Positions 1-9,743 of a stretch of DNA of 64,000 bases are shown here, piece after piece. The notes under the pieces were generated by a model that worked only from the letters and a program-made list of their open reading frames with translations, searched no databases and had not been told where the DNA came from. The stretch is from assembly GCA_964035015.1 (NCBI GenBank), contig OZ036004.1, positions 13,342,427 through 13,406,426 of the forward strand. The letters are read 5' to 3'. Each line of letters begins with the position of its first letter. Position 1 is the first letter of the stretch. The position numbers were made by a program, and so were the translations under genes. The DNA comes from Corallium rubrum (Eukaryota > Cnidaria > Anthozoa > Scleralcyonacea > Coralliidae).

Positions 1-892
1 TTAATGGTAATAAGCTGAGCACTTCTGTCTTTTACAAGACCACTGACTCTCATAGCTACCTCCTCTTCTCCTCTCATCATCCTAAACACACCAAAACTTC
101 CATTCCTTTCTCTCAATTTCTTCGTCTTCGCCGCCTCTGCAGTGAAGACGACGATTTCAATGCCAAATGTTTGGAAATGAGAAACTTTTTTGTTAATCGC
201 GGTTATCCTTCCCACCTCTTAGACACTGCCTTACACAAGGTCTCCAACATTTCCCGTTCAGACACCTTAAGCGAACCTTTGGCTACCATTTCTAATGAAA
301 AAGTACCTCTTGTTCTCACTTTTCATCCCTTCAATTTCAAAGTAAGGGACATTATTAGCCGCAATTTCGACCTCATTAAAAATGACCCAGAAACATCTTC
401 CATTTTCTCTGAGAAACCCCCAGTATCTTTTCGGCATAGCAAAAACATCCGGGAAAACGTTGTTCACAGCTCACTGGCACCAGCTCTTGCTGTCGTGGTA
501 GGTGCAACACCTGTAAATATTTAGACTCCTCAATTTCAATTTCGGCTCCAAAATGTAGGTTCAACATAACCCATAGTTTCACTTGCACTTCCTCCAACCT
601 CATTTACTGTATCTCTTGCAGTAAATGTCCCATGCTCTACATCGGAGAAACTGGAAGACGTTTAGGTGACAGGTTTGTGGAACACCTTCGTGATGTCAAA
701 TACAATGTGCAAAACAAGCCTGTTGCCAGGCACTTCAACAGTGCCAACCACTCCTTTTCCAACATGAAAATCTGTGCCATTCAGTCCATTACAGGTTGTA
801 ACGATACTCGTCGTAAACAAGAAATGCGTCTCGTTTACAAACTTGGTACCATTCACCCTCACGGCCTCAATGAGCGATTCTCTTTCATTTAG
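1..892 (+). pseudogene. Penelope-like element pol remnant (RT C-terminus + GIY-YIG)
   Basis: This is the 3' part of a Penelope-like retroelement (PLE) polyprotein: the end of the reverse transcriptase, a Cys-rich linker and a GIY-YIG endonuclease that in this family nicks target DNA. The frame is already open at base 3 (STSVFYKTTDSHSYL, then IPFSQFLRLRRLCS, the usual PLE post-RT block) and runs to a stop at 522. One frameshift near 480-494 moves the coding to the frame of 632-892, which can be read back to the Cys cluster (GRCNTCKYL). The endonuclease core is IYCISCSKCPMLYIGETGRR, followed by VARHFNSANHS and ending GLNERFSFI at 892. The 5' part lies outside the window. The same post-RT motif (IPFSQALRLRRIC) occurs in the minus-strand element at 2664-4430. 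The frameshift indicates a dead copy. Confidence 0.88.
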
Positions 893-1141
893 CTCACTCC
901 ACCACCATATTCCACACCTTTTCCTTAACCTTTTTCTGATGATTTAAATAGTAATTTATAACCTGTTTCTTTGCCTATTTGCAGGTAGCTGACCCACAAA
1001 TTGGGTCAGCACCTGCACACAGGCTAAAATTACATATTAATTTAATTGTTTACTTTGTTTTTATTGGCTTACATGTGTTCACGTGATTCCCATTGTAGCT
1101 CTGCTATAAATACGCGTGACCACATGTGAGTTGTTTACTAA
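893..1141 (+). promoter_or_regulatory. PLE 3' flank / pLTR segment with TATA-like box
   Basis: Non-coding sequence between the PLE stop and the ribozyme motif. It contains a short hairpin (GCTGACCCA/TGGGTCAGC, about 988-1011) and TATAAATA at 1105-1112. The ribozyme begins about 30 nt downstream of that box, a normal TATA-to-start distance, so transcription could start at or near the ribozyme. This fits the known placement of hammerhead motifs in PLE pseudo-LTRs. Promoter activity is inferred only. Confidence 0.4.
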
Positions 1142-1181
1142 TTTCTCCTGACGAAGGGCCTTCGCTCGAAACGTCGAGAAG
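1142..1181 (+). ncRNA. hammerhead ribozyme (PLE variant, minimal stem III), copy 1
   Basis: Core elements in order: stem I 5' strand TTTCTC (1142-1147), CTGACGA (1148-1154), an extra A, stem II GGGC/GCTC with CTTC loop (1156-1167, one G-U pair), GAAA (1168-1171), C, cleavage triplet GTC (1173-1175), stem I 3' strand GAGAAG (1176-1181). Stem I is self-complementary across the motif. Stem III is reduced to AC/GU, as in the PLE-associated hammerhead variants reported to cleave as dimers. Predicted cleavage follows base 1175. It lies directly downstream of a PLE pol remnant on the same strand, as expected for the element's terminal repeat. Confidence 0.72.
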
Positions 1182-1221
1182 ATTTTTCTCTGTTTTTCAG
1201 GCCAACGTGACTTAACCCTCG

Positions 1222-1223
<2 letters not shown>

Positions 1224-1298
<75 letters not shown>
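1224..1298. repeat. (AT)n then (GT)n microsatellite at PLE end
   Basis: Pure AT dinucleotides run about 1224-1283, then GT. The tract starts directly after the ~40-bp segment that always follows the ribozyme (ending ACTTAACCCT). Confidence 0.95.
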
Positions 1299-1299
<1 letters not shown>

Positions 1300-1312
1300 A
1301 TGTATATGTATA

Positions 1313-1425
1313 GGTTATATACGGAGAACGCGGGATGTAAGTCATATATTGACCCGAGGGGCCGACGGTCCCGAGGCCCCTCGGGTCAATATATGACTTA
1401 TATCCCAAGTTCGAGGTATATAACC
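1313..1425. mobile_element. foldback MITE-like palindrome
   Basis: Long inverted repeat: outer GGTTATATAC/GTATATAACC, inner arms reading GGGATGTAAGTCATATATTG and its near-complement, and a GC-rich tip at about 1357-1389. The whole segment would fold into one hairpin. It is typical of a non-autonomous foldback element and encodes nothing. Confidence 0.75.
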
Positions 1426-1433
1426 GACTTCTA

Positions 1434-2488
1434 TCACGATTGAGGAGGTTTTCGACATGGCCAGAAATCGAGGACATTCAGCGGCAGTGGCCTGTGGGCT
1501 CAGATTTAGATGGAAATATTAATTTGAAGATTCTGATGGCTAAATATCGATCATTTCGGCTATAAACAGAAGTCTATAACAACAAATTAAAGTAGAGTTA
1601 TTCCCTAAAATGTCTTATTGAGCCATTTCTTACCCAAATATCAAATTACAAAAGGTTTAATCGTCTAGACAGGCCTGTACACTCACAATATTAAATTGCC
1701 GCAGAAATTTCGGTTATTATTTCTGAATCCACAGTCTATAACAATGTTAAATAATACAGCGGTAAAGACCATGGGAACCCCTAGCAACAGTGCTTTTATA
1801 ATGGCGATCAAGAACCCGAATTGTCGAGCAATGTTTTGCTTCTTCACGCTTTCTTGGCGCTTGATGGATTAAATTGCAACGACTCTGCAGCATGAAAACC
1901 CTATATTTCAAGTCGTTTGGGAACAAGTTTAAATACGTTGCAATGCCTTTAGATGCTGGTCAAAACAAAGTATTGTCCACCTCGAATGCGTCTAGATGTG
2001 GGCCCGTGCGAAAAGTCGAATATATGTTGCCAAATTTGCGTCTAAGAAAACCTCACTTCGGCAAATCTTGTGGATTTAACAGGTGCGTATATACAAGGTA
2101 AGAGGTAGGAATATAAGCTTCTCGGGAACAAATTCAGCCTTCACGGATTGACGCCAGATTTTCAGGAGTTGAAGCTTGCCTAATTTGCTAATCTTTTAGA
2201 TGTGGGCCCGTATGAATTCTTCACGGGATCTAATAGAAAATGCGTATTGTGAATTTTCCCCTATCAAATCTATTGAAAGCCGCCATCTTGAAATTATTTG
2301 GGAAGAGCCAAACGCGCATGCTTGTCAGCCATGTTGTCCTCGATTTCTGGCCATGACAAGGTTTCGTCAATTTCGAAGAGTTTCGATCAAGATTTTTCGA
2401 GTTATATCCACAAGTTTTATCTAATTATTTATTCACGGGATTATAACCTGTATATATCCCGCGGCACATCAAAGAAAATCGACTCAAT

Positions 2489-2493
<5 letters not shown>
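1434..2493. mobile_element. candidate TIR element, ~1.06 kb, non-coding
   Basis: Bounded by inverted TCACGATTGAG (1434) and CTCAATCGTGA (ending 2493). A second inverted block, ATGGCCAGAAATCGAGGACA near 1458 against TGTCCTCGATTTCTGGCCAT near 2335, lies inside the ends. The right arm carries about 100 extra bases between the blocks. Both ends are flanked by TA. The interior has only short chance ORFs and a short repeated motif (AGATGTGGGCCCGT near 1993 and 2197). Confidence 0.5.

Positions 2494-2527
<34 letters not shown>
2493..2527. repeat. (AT)n microsatellite
   Basis: AT dinucleotide tract next to the 3' end of the minus-strand PLE. Confidence 0.95.
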
Positions 2528-2533
<6 letters not shown>

Positions 2534-2562
2534 CAAAATATATAACTTTATTTCTTGTACAT

Positions 2563-2596
2563 ACGTACGTTTCGGGGCACTGCCCCTTCTTCAAAT
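2563..2596 (-). ncRNA. hammerhead-like motif, second PLE type (relic)
   Basis: On the minus strand: TTGAAGA (CTGAAGA with its C changed), an extra A, stem II GGGGC-AGT-GCCCC, GAAAC and triplet GTA. Layout matches the ribozyme at 1142-1181 but stem II and the flanks differ. It lies about 70 bp past the stop of the minus-strand PLE pol, so it probably belongs to that family's terminal region. The changed first core base and unconvincing stem I suggest this copy is inactive. Confidence 0.55.
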
Positions 2597-2663
2597 CATA
2601 ATATTCGAGTCACAAATTAGAGTTCCTTTATACCTACTGTAAGATTACCATACAATTAAATAT

Positions 2664-4430
2664 TCATTCAATCTCTAAAGCGTTAAGTCCCAGCGGTATA
2701 TTGCTGTTCAATTTTCCAATCCAAAAAGCTTCTCTACAAGTCGGATCTCTTACATCTGTAACATCTATAACCTGTACCATCACATCATCCAAACCCCTAT
2801 GACCCTCTTTCCAAAAATGAGCATAAAGATGTTCTCCACACATCCCCCTCTGGCCCTTACCAAATCTACTCAATGAACTTTTATGATTATTAAACCGCTT
2901 TCTAAATGATGTGATGGTACTACCCACATATTGCTTATTACATTTTTTGCATTCAATTAAATAAATCACACCGCTCGAGTCACAATCAAAGGAATGATTG
3001 ATGTGGAACGACTTCTTATCTACATTACACATAAAGGTAGAACCCAATTTAACAAATTTACAAACTTGACATCTTGTCTTTCCACAGCAAAACATTCCCT
3101 TAACTTTTTCTTCTATAGGTTGTATTTTCGCTCTTACTAGATTATCTTTAAGATTCTTTGGTCTTCTAAAGCTTAACATTGGAACTTCTAGCAATATTTT
3201 CTTAAGAATAGGCGACATATCCGTTAAAATCTGTAACTCCCGCAGGACCCCATGGACATCCAAAAGAGCCGGGTGAAAGTCCAAAATCAGCACTAGCCTA
3301 TTACCCCCACCTTTTTTACTAGCACTCTTTTTATTTCCCTTTAAAAGGCTAGAACGATCAAGGCCTCCAACCCGATTGATTTGGACATCAATAAAATCCC
3401 GTTTATAACCTCTCTTTACAAGAAACCCCTTCAATTCCTCAATTCTACTCTCATAAACCTCATCTGACTCACAAATTCGCCTTAACCTAAGCGCCTGGCT
3501 AAATGGAATGCCCTTCTTAACATGAGGGGGATGGCACGATTTAAAATTGAGGTACTGATGAGTATCCGTGGGTTTATAATATACATCCGTTGTAAAACTA
3601 CCATAATTCAAGGATACCAAAACATCCAAAAATGCCAATTTACTGCCACTAATTTCCCACGTAAACCTAATTGATTCATGGTATGAATTCAAAGCTCCCA
3701 AAAAATTATCAAGCTTATCTCTGCCATGAAGCCACACCATGAACACATCATCCAAAAACCGCCACCACACCCACGGCTGATAAACACATGTACTAAGAAA
3801 ATCTTTTTCCCAATTTGCCATAAAAATATTGGCAAAAGCCGGGGCAAACTTTGTACCAATTGCGGTACCTAATTTTTGTCGATAAACCTTATCCTCAAAC
3901 TCAAAATAATTATTACCTAATATCAACTTTGCCAAATTAATCAAATGCTCAGAGGGAATCTGAATAGTACTTTTTTCTATAGCCTTTCTAAGTGCTTCCA
4001 AGCCTTCATCATGAGGAATGTGGGGATATAATCCAACCACATCAATAGTACAAATTAGAGCAGTTTCAGGAACAAAACCAAGCCCTTTTAACCTCCCAAG
4101 AAAATCATTAGTATCTTTAATAATTGATGGAACACAATCCACCAAAGGTTGGATATAAAAATCAACAAATGCCGAAATTCTTTCGGTAGCTGTCCCACAG
4201 TTAGAAATAACTGGACGGCCAGGCACATTTTCCAACCTCTTGTGAATTTTTGGAAGCAAATAGAATCTTCCTACCCTAGGCCTAGCGTTCAAGAGATACT
4301 TCTTATTTTTCAGACTAATATATCCATCTTTAACCATAACATCTAATTCCCGACCAATAAGAGAGGAAACATCATTAACCCGATTCTTATCGATAACTTC
4401 ATAAACATATATATATAACTTCATAAACAT
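2664..4430 (-). CDS. Penelope-like element reverse transcriptase/GIY-YIG endonuclease, 5'-truncated
   Basis: Open frame of 588 codons. Reverse transcriptase: GRFYLLPKIHK (~54-64), RPVISNCGTATERI (~72-85), motif A TIDVVGLYPHIPHDEGL with catalytic Asp ~130, GTAIGTKFAPAFANIFM (~188-204), and FLDD (~225-228) in the YxDD position. A Cys/His linker (CCGKTRCQVC, ~448-457) precedes the GIY-YIG nuclease: VIYLIECKKCNKQYVGST (~488-505) and catalytic Glu in REAFWIGKL (~567). The role in the family is target-primed reverse transcription. Family ORFs are usually several hundred residues longer at the N-terminus, and the first ~12 residues here translate an AT-rich junction, so the copy is 5'-truncated and the true start is missing. 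No internal stop or frameshift is visible, so truncation was recent. Confidence 0.9.
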   Translation of the reverse strand: MFMKLYIYVYEVIDKNRVNDVSSLIGRELDVMVKDGYISLKNKKYLLNARPRVGRFYLLPKIHKRLENVPGRPVISNCGTATERISAFVDFYIQPLVDCVPSIIKDTNDFLGRLKGLGFVPETALICTIDVVGLYPHIPHDEGLEALRKAIEKSTIQIPSEHLINLAKLILGNNYFEFEDKVYRQKLGTAIGTKFAPAFANIFMANWEKDFLSTCVYQPWVWWRFLDDVFMVWLHGRDKLDNFLGALNSYHESIRFTWEISGSKLAFLDVLVSLNYGSFTTDVYYKPTDTHQYLNFKSCHPPHVKKGIPFSQALRLRRICESDEVYESRIEELKGFLVKRGYKRDFIDVQINRVGGLDRSSLLKGNKKSASKKGGGNRLVLILDFHPALLDVHGVLRELQILTDMSPILKKILLEVPMLSFRRPKNLKDNLVRAKIQPIEEKVKGMFCCGKTRCQVCKFVKLGSTFMCNVDKKSFHINHSFDCDSSGVIYLIECKKCNKQYVGSTITSFRKRFNNHKSSLSRFGKGQRGMCGEHLYAHFWKEGHRGLDDVMVQVIDVTDVRDPTCREAFWIGKLNSNIPLGLNALEIE

Positions 4431-4498
4431 ATATAAATATATATATATATAAATATTACCAGGGTTAAGTCACGTTGGCCTGAAAAACAGAGAAAAAT

Positions 4499-4538
4499 CT
4501 TCTCGACGTTTCGAGCGAAGGCCCTTCGTCAGGCGAAA
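4499..4538 (-). ncRNA. hammerhead ribozyme motif, copy 2
   Basis: Same core as 1142-1181 (CTGACGA, stem II GGGC/GCTC, GAAAC, GTC, GAGAAG) on the minus strand. The stem I 5' strand is TTTCGC, giving one mismatch against GAGAAG. It is followed by the same tail ending ACTTAACCCT, then A/T sequence. It lies upstream of the minus-strand PLE but is of the other ribozyme type, so it probably marks a separate insertion. Confidence 0.65.
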
Positions 4539-4540
4539 TT

Positions 4541-4722
<182 letters not shown>

Positions 4723-4829
4723 GATATTGGGCATTTCACTCGATTATATAGCATGTTCTAAGGATTTAGGGTGAAGGAAAATTCGAGTGTAGAATATATA
4801 CATTTTAAGTCCAAACCGAGAGCAGTTGC

Positions 4830-4960
4830 GAAAAATGCAACTACAGGCCTCCGGCAGGAATTGAACCCACGACCTTGCGATTCTAGTGCAATGCTCTGTA
4901 TATACACAGAACTCGCGATCAAGCTCTCGGCAACGGCCTTCGTGGCTCAGTGGTCAGATA
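4830..4960. repeat. tRNA-derived SINE-like fragments
   Basis: On the minus strand, GGTCGTGGGTTCAATTCC (about 4860-4876) looks like a T-arm/B box. It is preceded by an anticodon-arm-like TTGCA-CTAGAAT-CGCAA. On the plus strand, CGTGGCTCAGTGGTCAGA (~4939-4956) looks like an A box that runs into an AT tract. The halves are in opposite orientation, so this is a rearranged tRNA-derived repeat, not a tRNA gene. Confidence 0.5.
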
Positions 4961-5061
4961 TATATATATATAGTTAAAAGCTTCTGGGACAGCGTCGGCC
5001 ACGGTTGAAATCCAAATAATACCAGGGTTAAGTCACGTTGGCCTGAAAAACATAGAAAAAT

Positions 5062-5101
5062 CTTCTCGACGTTTCGAGCGAAGGCCCTTCGTCAGGAATT
5101 T
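5062..5101 (-). ncRNA. hammerhead ribozyme motif, copy 3
   Basis: Same core on the minus strand, abutting copy 4 head to head: the two motifs overlap through a near-palindromic CAGGAATTTCTCCTG. The core is intact but stem I is poorer than in copy 1 because its 5' strand has been altered by the junction. Confidence 0.62.
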
Positions 5102-5138
5102 CTCCTGACGAAGGGCCTTCGCTCGAAACGTCGAGAAG
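5099..5138 (+). ncRNA. hammerhead ribozyme motif, copy 4
   Basis: Identical core and stem I to copy 1 (TTTCTC/GAGAAG; CTGACGA; GGGC/GCTC; GAAAC; GTC). Predicted cleavage falls after base 5132. Confidence 0.7.
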
Positions 5139-5178
5139 ATTTTTCTCTGTTTTTCAGGCCAACGTGACTTAACCCTGG

Positions 5179-5251
<73 letters not shown>

Positions 5252-5385
5252 TATATATATTAACAGATATACTAAATTTCATTTATTCACGAAAATACAG
5301 AAAATAATGGCTAGTCATGTAAATTATGAAGCATGGATGGAAAGAATATCTAAACGTCTGAAAGACATTCCAAGAACACCAGGAA

Positions 5386-5425
5386 TTTCTCCTGACGAAG
5401 GGCCTTCGCTCGAAACGTCGAGAAG
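5386..5425 (+). ncRNA. hammerhead ribozyme motif, copy 5
   Basis: Identical to copies 1 and 4 through core and stem I. It lies about 150 bp upstream of the start codon of the coiled-coil gene, separated from it by the AT tract. If this region is transcribed it would lie in the 5' leader. Confidence 0.7.
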
Positions 5426-5465
5426 ATTTTTCTCTGTTTTTCAGGCCAACGTGACTTAACCCTGG

Positions 5466-5534
<69 letters not shown>

Positions 5535-5577
5535 CAGATATACTAAATTTCATTTATTCACGAAAATACAGAAAATA

Positions 5578-6901
5578 ATGGCTAGTCATGTAAATTATGA
5601 AGCATGGATGGAAAGAATATCTAAACGTCTGAAAGACATTCCAAGAACACCAGAATTAAACGATGTAATAAACGATTTAGAGAAAGAACTGAAAGAAATT
5701 GTAAAGAAATTTAAGGAACAAGATGAATGCAATCAAGATTTACATTCAAAAATTCACCGTCTGGAAAGCCGAATCGATGAGCTTGAAGCCGATATGAAAT
5801 CACTAGAGTGCCGAGTGAAATCACTAGAGTGCCAAGTGAAAGAAAATTGGGGGAAAACCCAGGAAATGGAGAATGGATTTGCTTTAGGGCAAGTAGCGTG
5901 GTTATTAGAGCAAAATCTTGCCATGTTAATTCTTCCAGAAAATGAAGAATTTGGTCTGCTGAATGCTTGGGGAGACATGCATGATTGGTTATACGATAAT
6001 GAGCAAACCCCATGGAAAACAACAAAAACAGCTTTTGATCGATATATTGTCATTAGGTACGGAGTACGAAGTGAATTTTGATATATACTGGCAGGCAATG
6101 CTTAAGCTACGGGAGCTGAGAAACCCAATTGCTCACCCGCACAAGGTTTCCCTGAATGACGCGAGATCACAAATCCAACTATATCTCCCTCGAAAGAAAA
6201 AGGAATGTTTATACATAATTATGATAGTAGAAAAATTAAATTGCTTGATGAAGTTGGGTAAATTAGCCAGCAGCTTCCAAGAGGCCGTTGCTAGCTTTGT
6301 CTACAATAGGAAGGAAACAAGGGAGATCCAAGCCATGCATACCTGGTTCAGAGAGAACGCGGAAAACGGGAGAGCACGAGAGCTGTGCGAACGATGGATG
6401 TACCTGACAAATGGAAAAGATTGGACCAAAAACCACGACCATGTCCTAGAAGTTATGGTAAGTCTCAAACGAAAGAGTTCCATTTTGCAAGATGTCGAGC
6501 TCGACACAACAAAGAAATATATTGTCAAATTCGTTCCAGAAGAGCAGAAAGATCCCTGCATTGATATTATAAATACAATGAAAAAGCTGAACGGATTACG
6601 ATTAGGCCAACTGGCTTTCAACTTCCAAGAGAACCTTGTTAAGTATGTGATCCACGACGGAAACCAGGGGACAGTGGTGGAGATGATAGATTGGCTGGAA
6701 ACCGTAGAAAGAACAGCAAGCCGAAATGAAGCTGCCAAACGATGGAGGAATATTACCGGTAGTGTGGTATGGACGCAAGAGCACACTCAAGCACTGACTA
6801 CATTGGTAGCTCTAAAGGGAACAGTTGCCATTTCGGAAAGCATCGAGATTGATAAAGAAGCAGCAATGATACATATGGTTGATTGTGTTCCAATGAATTG
6901 A
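5578..6901 (+). pseudogene. coiled-coil protein with three HEPN-like helical repeats, one frameshift
   Basis: Not recognised as a named family. The first frame (5578-6081) encodes MASHVNYEAW, then a charged heptad-like coiled coil (about residues 25-100, with a duplicated KSLEC block). A frameshift between about 6000 and 6080 passes the coding to the frame ending at 6901 (VDCVPMN). Three related ~85-residue helical repeats follow: LGQVAWLLEQN...MHDWLYDN, LGKLASSFQEA...MHTWFREN and LGQLAFNFQEN...MIDWLETV, each with a later conserved helix. Repeat 1 contains LRELRNPIAHPHKV, an R-x4-H like the HEPN nuclease motif; repeats 2 and 3 have lost it. The frame shift could be mutation, a sequencing indel or a tiny intron. 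The start codon is taken at 5578 because the 5307 copy is cut off after about 25 codons. Confidence 0.6.
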
Positions 6902-7073
6902 ATCCAGAAAGGCATCGAAATCGTCCAGATGGCAGACCAATTTCGGCGAGAGGCTCGGTTAACTTTGCCAGGTTTCTTCTGTGACTTCCTCAACACTATA
7001 GTTTACCATATTTTTCAACTATTTTGTTGTGTGGTAGGCTTCTGTATATAATAACTATTTGCACACTTGGGTT

Positions 7074-7285
7074 TAATTATTATTATTATTATTATTACTA
7101 CTATTATTATAATTATTATTATTATAATTATTATTATTCTTATAATTATAATTATTATTATTTTATTATTATTATATTATATTATTATTATTACTATTAT
7201 TATAATTCTTCTTCTTCTTCTTCTTCTTCTTCTTCTTCTTCTTCTTCTTCTTCTTCTTCTTCTTCTTCTTCTTCTTCTTCTTCTT

Positions 7286-7316
<31 letters not shown>

Positions 7317-7330
7317 TTCTTCTTATTATT
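7074..7330. repeat. (ATT)n and (CTT)n microsatellites
   Basis: Irregular ATT/TAT triplets about 7074-7205, then uninterrupted CTT about 7207-7315. Poly-Ser/Leu/Ile open frames here are artefacts. Confidence 0.95.
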
Positions 7331-7394
7331 CTCAGTGTCTTCGATTAATATAGGTTATACTATAATGGTCAGCAAATACTGTTTTAGCTTTTAA

Positions 7395-7849
7395 GGCCAT
7401 GTTTACTTGGAGGTAGGGTAACCCTTCTGAAGGGAGTCAAATGAGTCAAAAGATGGCCCTTGTTTACATGGAGTGAGGGTGACCCTTGTAGAAGGGCTAA
7501 CTCCTCTAATAGGGTCACCTTCGTTCTGCGTGTCCTTTACTATATTTTCGGTTTACATGTTATTGTTGGCGTCATTTGCTTGATATCTTCAAAAGATTTC
7601 ACAAGGCCTGGTGTATAAGAACAGGAAGGGCAGCCACATTGCTAAAATCATTAAGATATTTTGTTCGGTACGCTTCTCATTGAAACATAACCCGGCTGAC
7701 AGGGTCACCCTAGCAAACGCGTTTACATGGAAAAAATCCAGGATAACCCTCCCTCTCATGTAAAACAAACCTTAAAATAAACAGGGAAATACAATAGAGG
7801 AGGGTAACCCTTGTAAGAGGGTAACCCTTCTAGAAGGGTAAACAAGGCC
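7395..7849. mobile_element. MITE-like element with GGCCATGTTTAC ends
   Basis: Inverted termini GGCCATGTTTAC (7395) and GTAAACAAGGCC (ending 7849), with subterminal palindromic GGGTAACCCTT blocks near both ends and further CATGTAAA-type motifs inside. 455 bp, non-coding. Flanks TAA and TAT are not a perfect target duplication. Confidence 0.55.
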
Positions 7850-8381
7850 TATAACTTTTAGTTTAATTGTATAACTCTATTATTCGCAGCTCAGCGAATA
7901 TCCAGCACTATTCACCTCCACTTCGGTGAATAATTGTTAAATACAATAAAGTTCTTAAATTTTAGAAGGCCGAAACTTTGGAAACACTCACAGACGGGTT
8001 ATTGATCGACAAAATGTACAGTCGAATGAAATAATATTTATAATGTATAAAGCTTAAAAGTTTTTGTACACGTTTACTAAGTTTATGTATCCGCAAATAA
8101 AATGGTTATTATCACCTCGTTTCTCGACTCATTTCTTGGTGTTTTGACGTTATAATAACGGGAACGCTTTCTTGTGCTTAAGGTTTGAAAAATGGAAAAT
8201 ACGAGTTTGAGAGTCCAAAACTGAAAACACGTGATTAAACAATTCGGAAAAAGAATAAAACCAAATGTTATGCATAGTTAAACAGTCTGACAATAAAAAA
8301 CTGTTACCAAATAAATAGGAACGGTTGCTGCTATGGCAACAATGACGTTTCAAAATGGCTGCCAAATACCCTTCAAACTAA
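7850..8381. other. A/T-rich intergenic, no gene seen
   Basis: I see no coding signal, only scattered short ORFs and an incidental palindromic GCTCAGCGAATATCC/GGTGAATAATTG region. Confidence 0.5.
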
Positions 8382-9573
8382 TCCCCGAGCCGGGCGACGG
8401 GCCGAAGGCCCGGAGCCCGGTGAGGGTGCTAATCTCGACACGCGTGGAGTCCATTTTACACGCGTGTAGTACACGCGAAATTACACGCAAGTGGGAAAGA
8501 AATTCTGCGAGATGTTTATATATATATATATATATCTATATATATGTTATCAAATCCACAACTTGCGCAGTTCGAATAGCAGGGTACTGGTAACTAATCC
8601 GTTAAATTATTCAAATTATTTAAATTTACGTCTGCAAATTATAATTTATAAGTTCGGTTGGATTACGAAATAGTTTTTCAACGATCATGACGAAAGAAAT
8701 CTCTTGAAGAAATCTTTGCCAGAAAAAATGGTTTCAGCTAAAATGTACATTAATATTACTATGAAAAAAGACCAAGGAAAGAAGGCTAACAAGAGATGTG
8801 GCAGCGAGAAAAAGACAACAATAAATACGACTTAAAACCACTGGAAAAATCCTAAAAACTAATACGATAAAGACAGAAAACGCTGCCGACCGAAATGTAA
8901 CTGAAAGAAGAAGGATGTGTCCTGAAACTGTTGAAAGCCGGTAAAGAATTTTGCTCTGGTGTATTCTAGATAACTCGAGAGGGAACGATGAAGAAATTTT
9001 GAAACAAACGGCTTTTTAGATCATGAAGAGAACTGAATGATGCCTTGTCATATTTATGTGTCAACAACGAAAAAAGTAATAAGAAACCACGAACGAGAAA
9101 AACAATCCGAAAAGAGTAGACTGAATTGACAGTGTTTGTGGTCACAAAAGCAGAAGAAAGTTTAACGGTAGGAGATTCGTATTTAACAGTTTAGTTGAGT
9201 TAAAACAGAAGAAATCTTGAAAATGAAAATTAATATAAATAATATATTGTCTAGAATTGTCTTTCAACGCTAGGACGTTGACTTTGTGTCTTTTCTTGGC
9301 CACTGTTTATATATATTTTTGAATGAAAATTTGTCATTTGGTTCATTTCGTTTGGGTTTTTTTTAATACTGACATTGCATGTCCTTTCGGTGTGTCAATA
9401 CCATAGAAATAATACACGACTACAGATGAACCTTGCTAGCTAATTTTCTGGATGTTTTCTGATCTGTGTTCATGAATACAACAAAAACAGAAATTAGGGG
9501 GGGGGGGGGTAGAAGGGGGGTTAAAAAATGCATATAAAGCGGGCGAGGGGTTGTTGCGTTCATGTATTTCTAG
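8382..9573 (+). mobile_element. Helitron-like non-autonomous element, copy A
   Basis: Starts TCCCCGAGCC with a strong GC hairpin (GGGCCGAAGGCCC) and ends TTGCGTTCATGTATTTCTAG followed by T. The same two ends bound copies at 42844-43900 and 60012-61084. 1,192 bp, non-coding, with an (AT)n at 8516-8548 and a poly-G run near 9500. Interior diverged from the other copies but collinear (for example GTGTTTGTGGTCAC near 9135). Confidence 0.6.
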
Positions 9574-9636
9574 TTTAATTTGAAAAAAACTTTGGTGATT
9601 CCAATTTTTTTTTCATTTAAACTTGAGTGATCAATT

Positions 9637-9743
9637 GGCCGATTTAAAAAAAATTCTGTAGAACGAATAATTTTTTCCCGGAAAAATCATGTTTGTTAAT
9701 TTTTAAAAAATTTTGTTTTACAGATTTTTTTTTTAAATCGGCC
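9637..9743. mobile_element. small foldback element
   Basis: Inverted GGCCGATTTAAAAAAAAT (9637) and ATTTTTTTTTTAAATCGGCC (ending 9743), with CTGTA/TACAG also paired. 107 bp. Confidence 0.6.

Larger units (their letters stand above)
5094..5652 (+). repeat. tandem duplication: ribozyme-(AT)n-gene 5' end
   Basis: Two direct units, about 5094-5380 and 5381-5652. Each has the ribozyme motif, its tail, an AT tract (about 5183-5262 and 5469-5531), then TTAACAGATATAC, the start codon and about 75 bp of the coiled-coil gene, up to CCAAGAACACCAG. The first unit is cut after this and joins directly to the second unit's ribozyme (CCAG then GAATTTCTCC). The second unit continues into the full gene. Start codons are at 5307 and 5578. 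The units differ mainly in AT-tract length. Confidence 0.88.

Noticed and set aside
5307-5382. Second start of the coiled-coil gene as a separate small protein
   Set aside because: It is the truncated first unit of the tandem duplication and is cut by ribozyme sequence after about 25 codons.
5094-5652. Animal retrozyme (short tandem units with hammerhead)
   Set aside because: Unit size fits, but each unit includes an AT tract and the start of a coding sequence, and there are only two; a local duplication is simpler.
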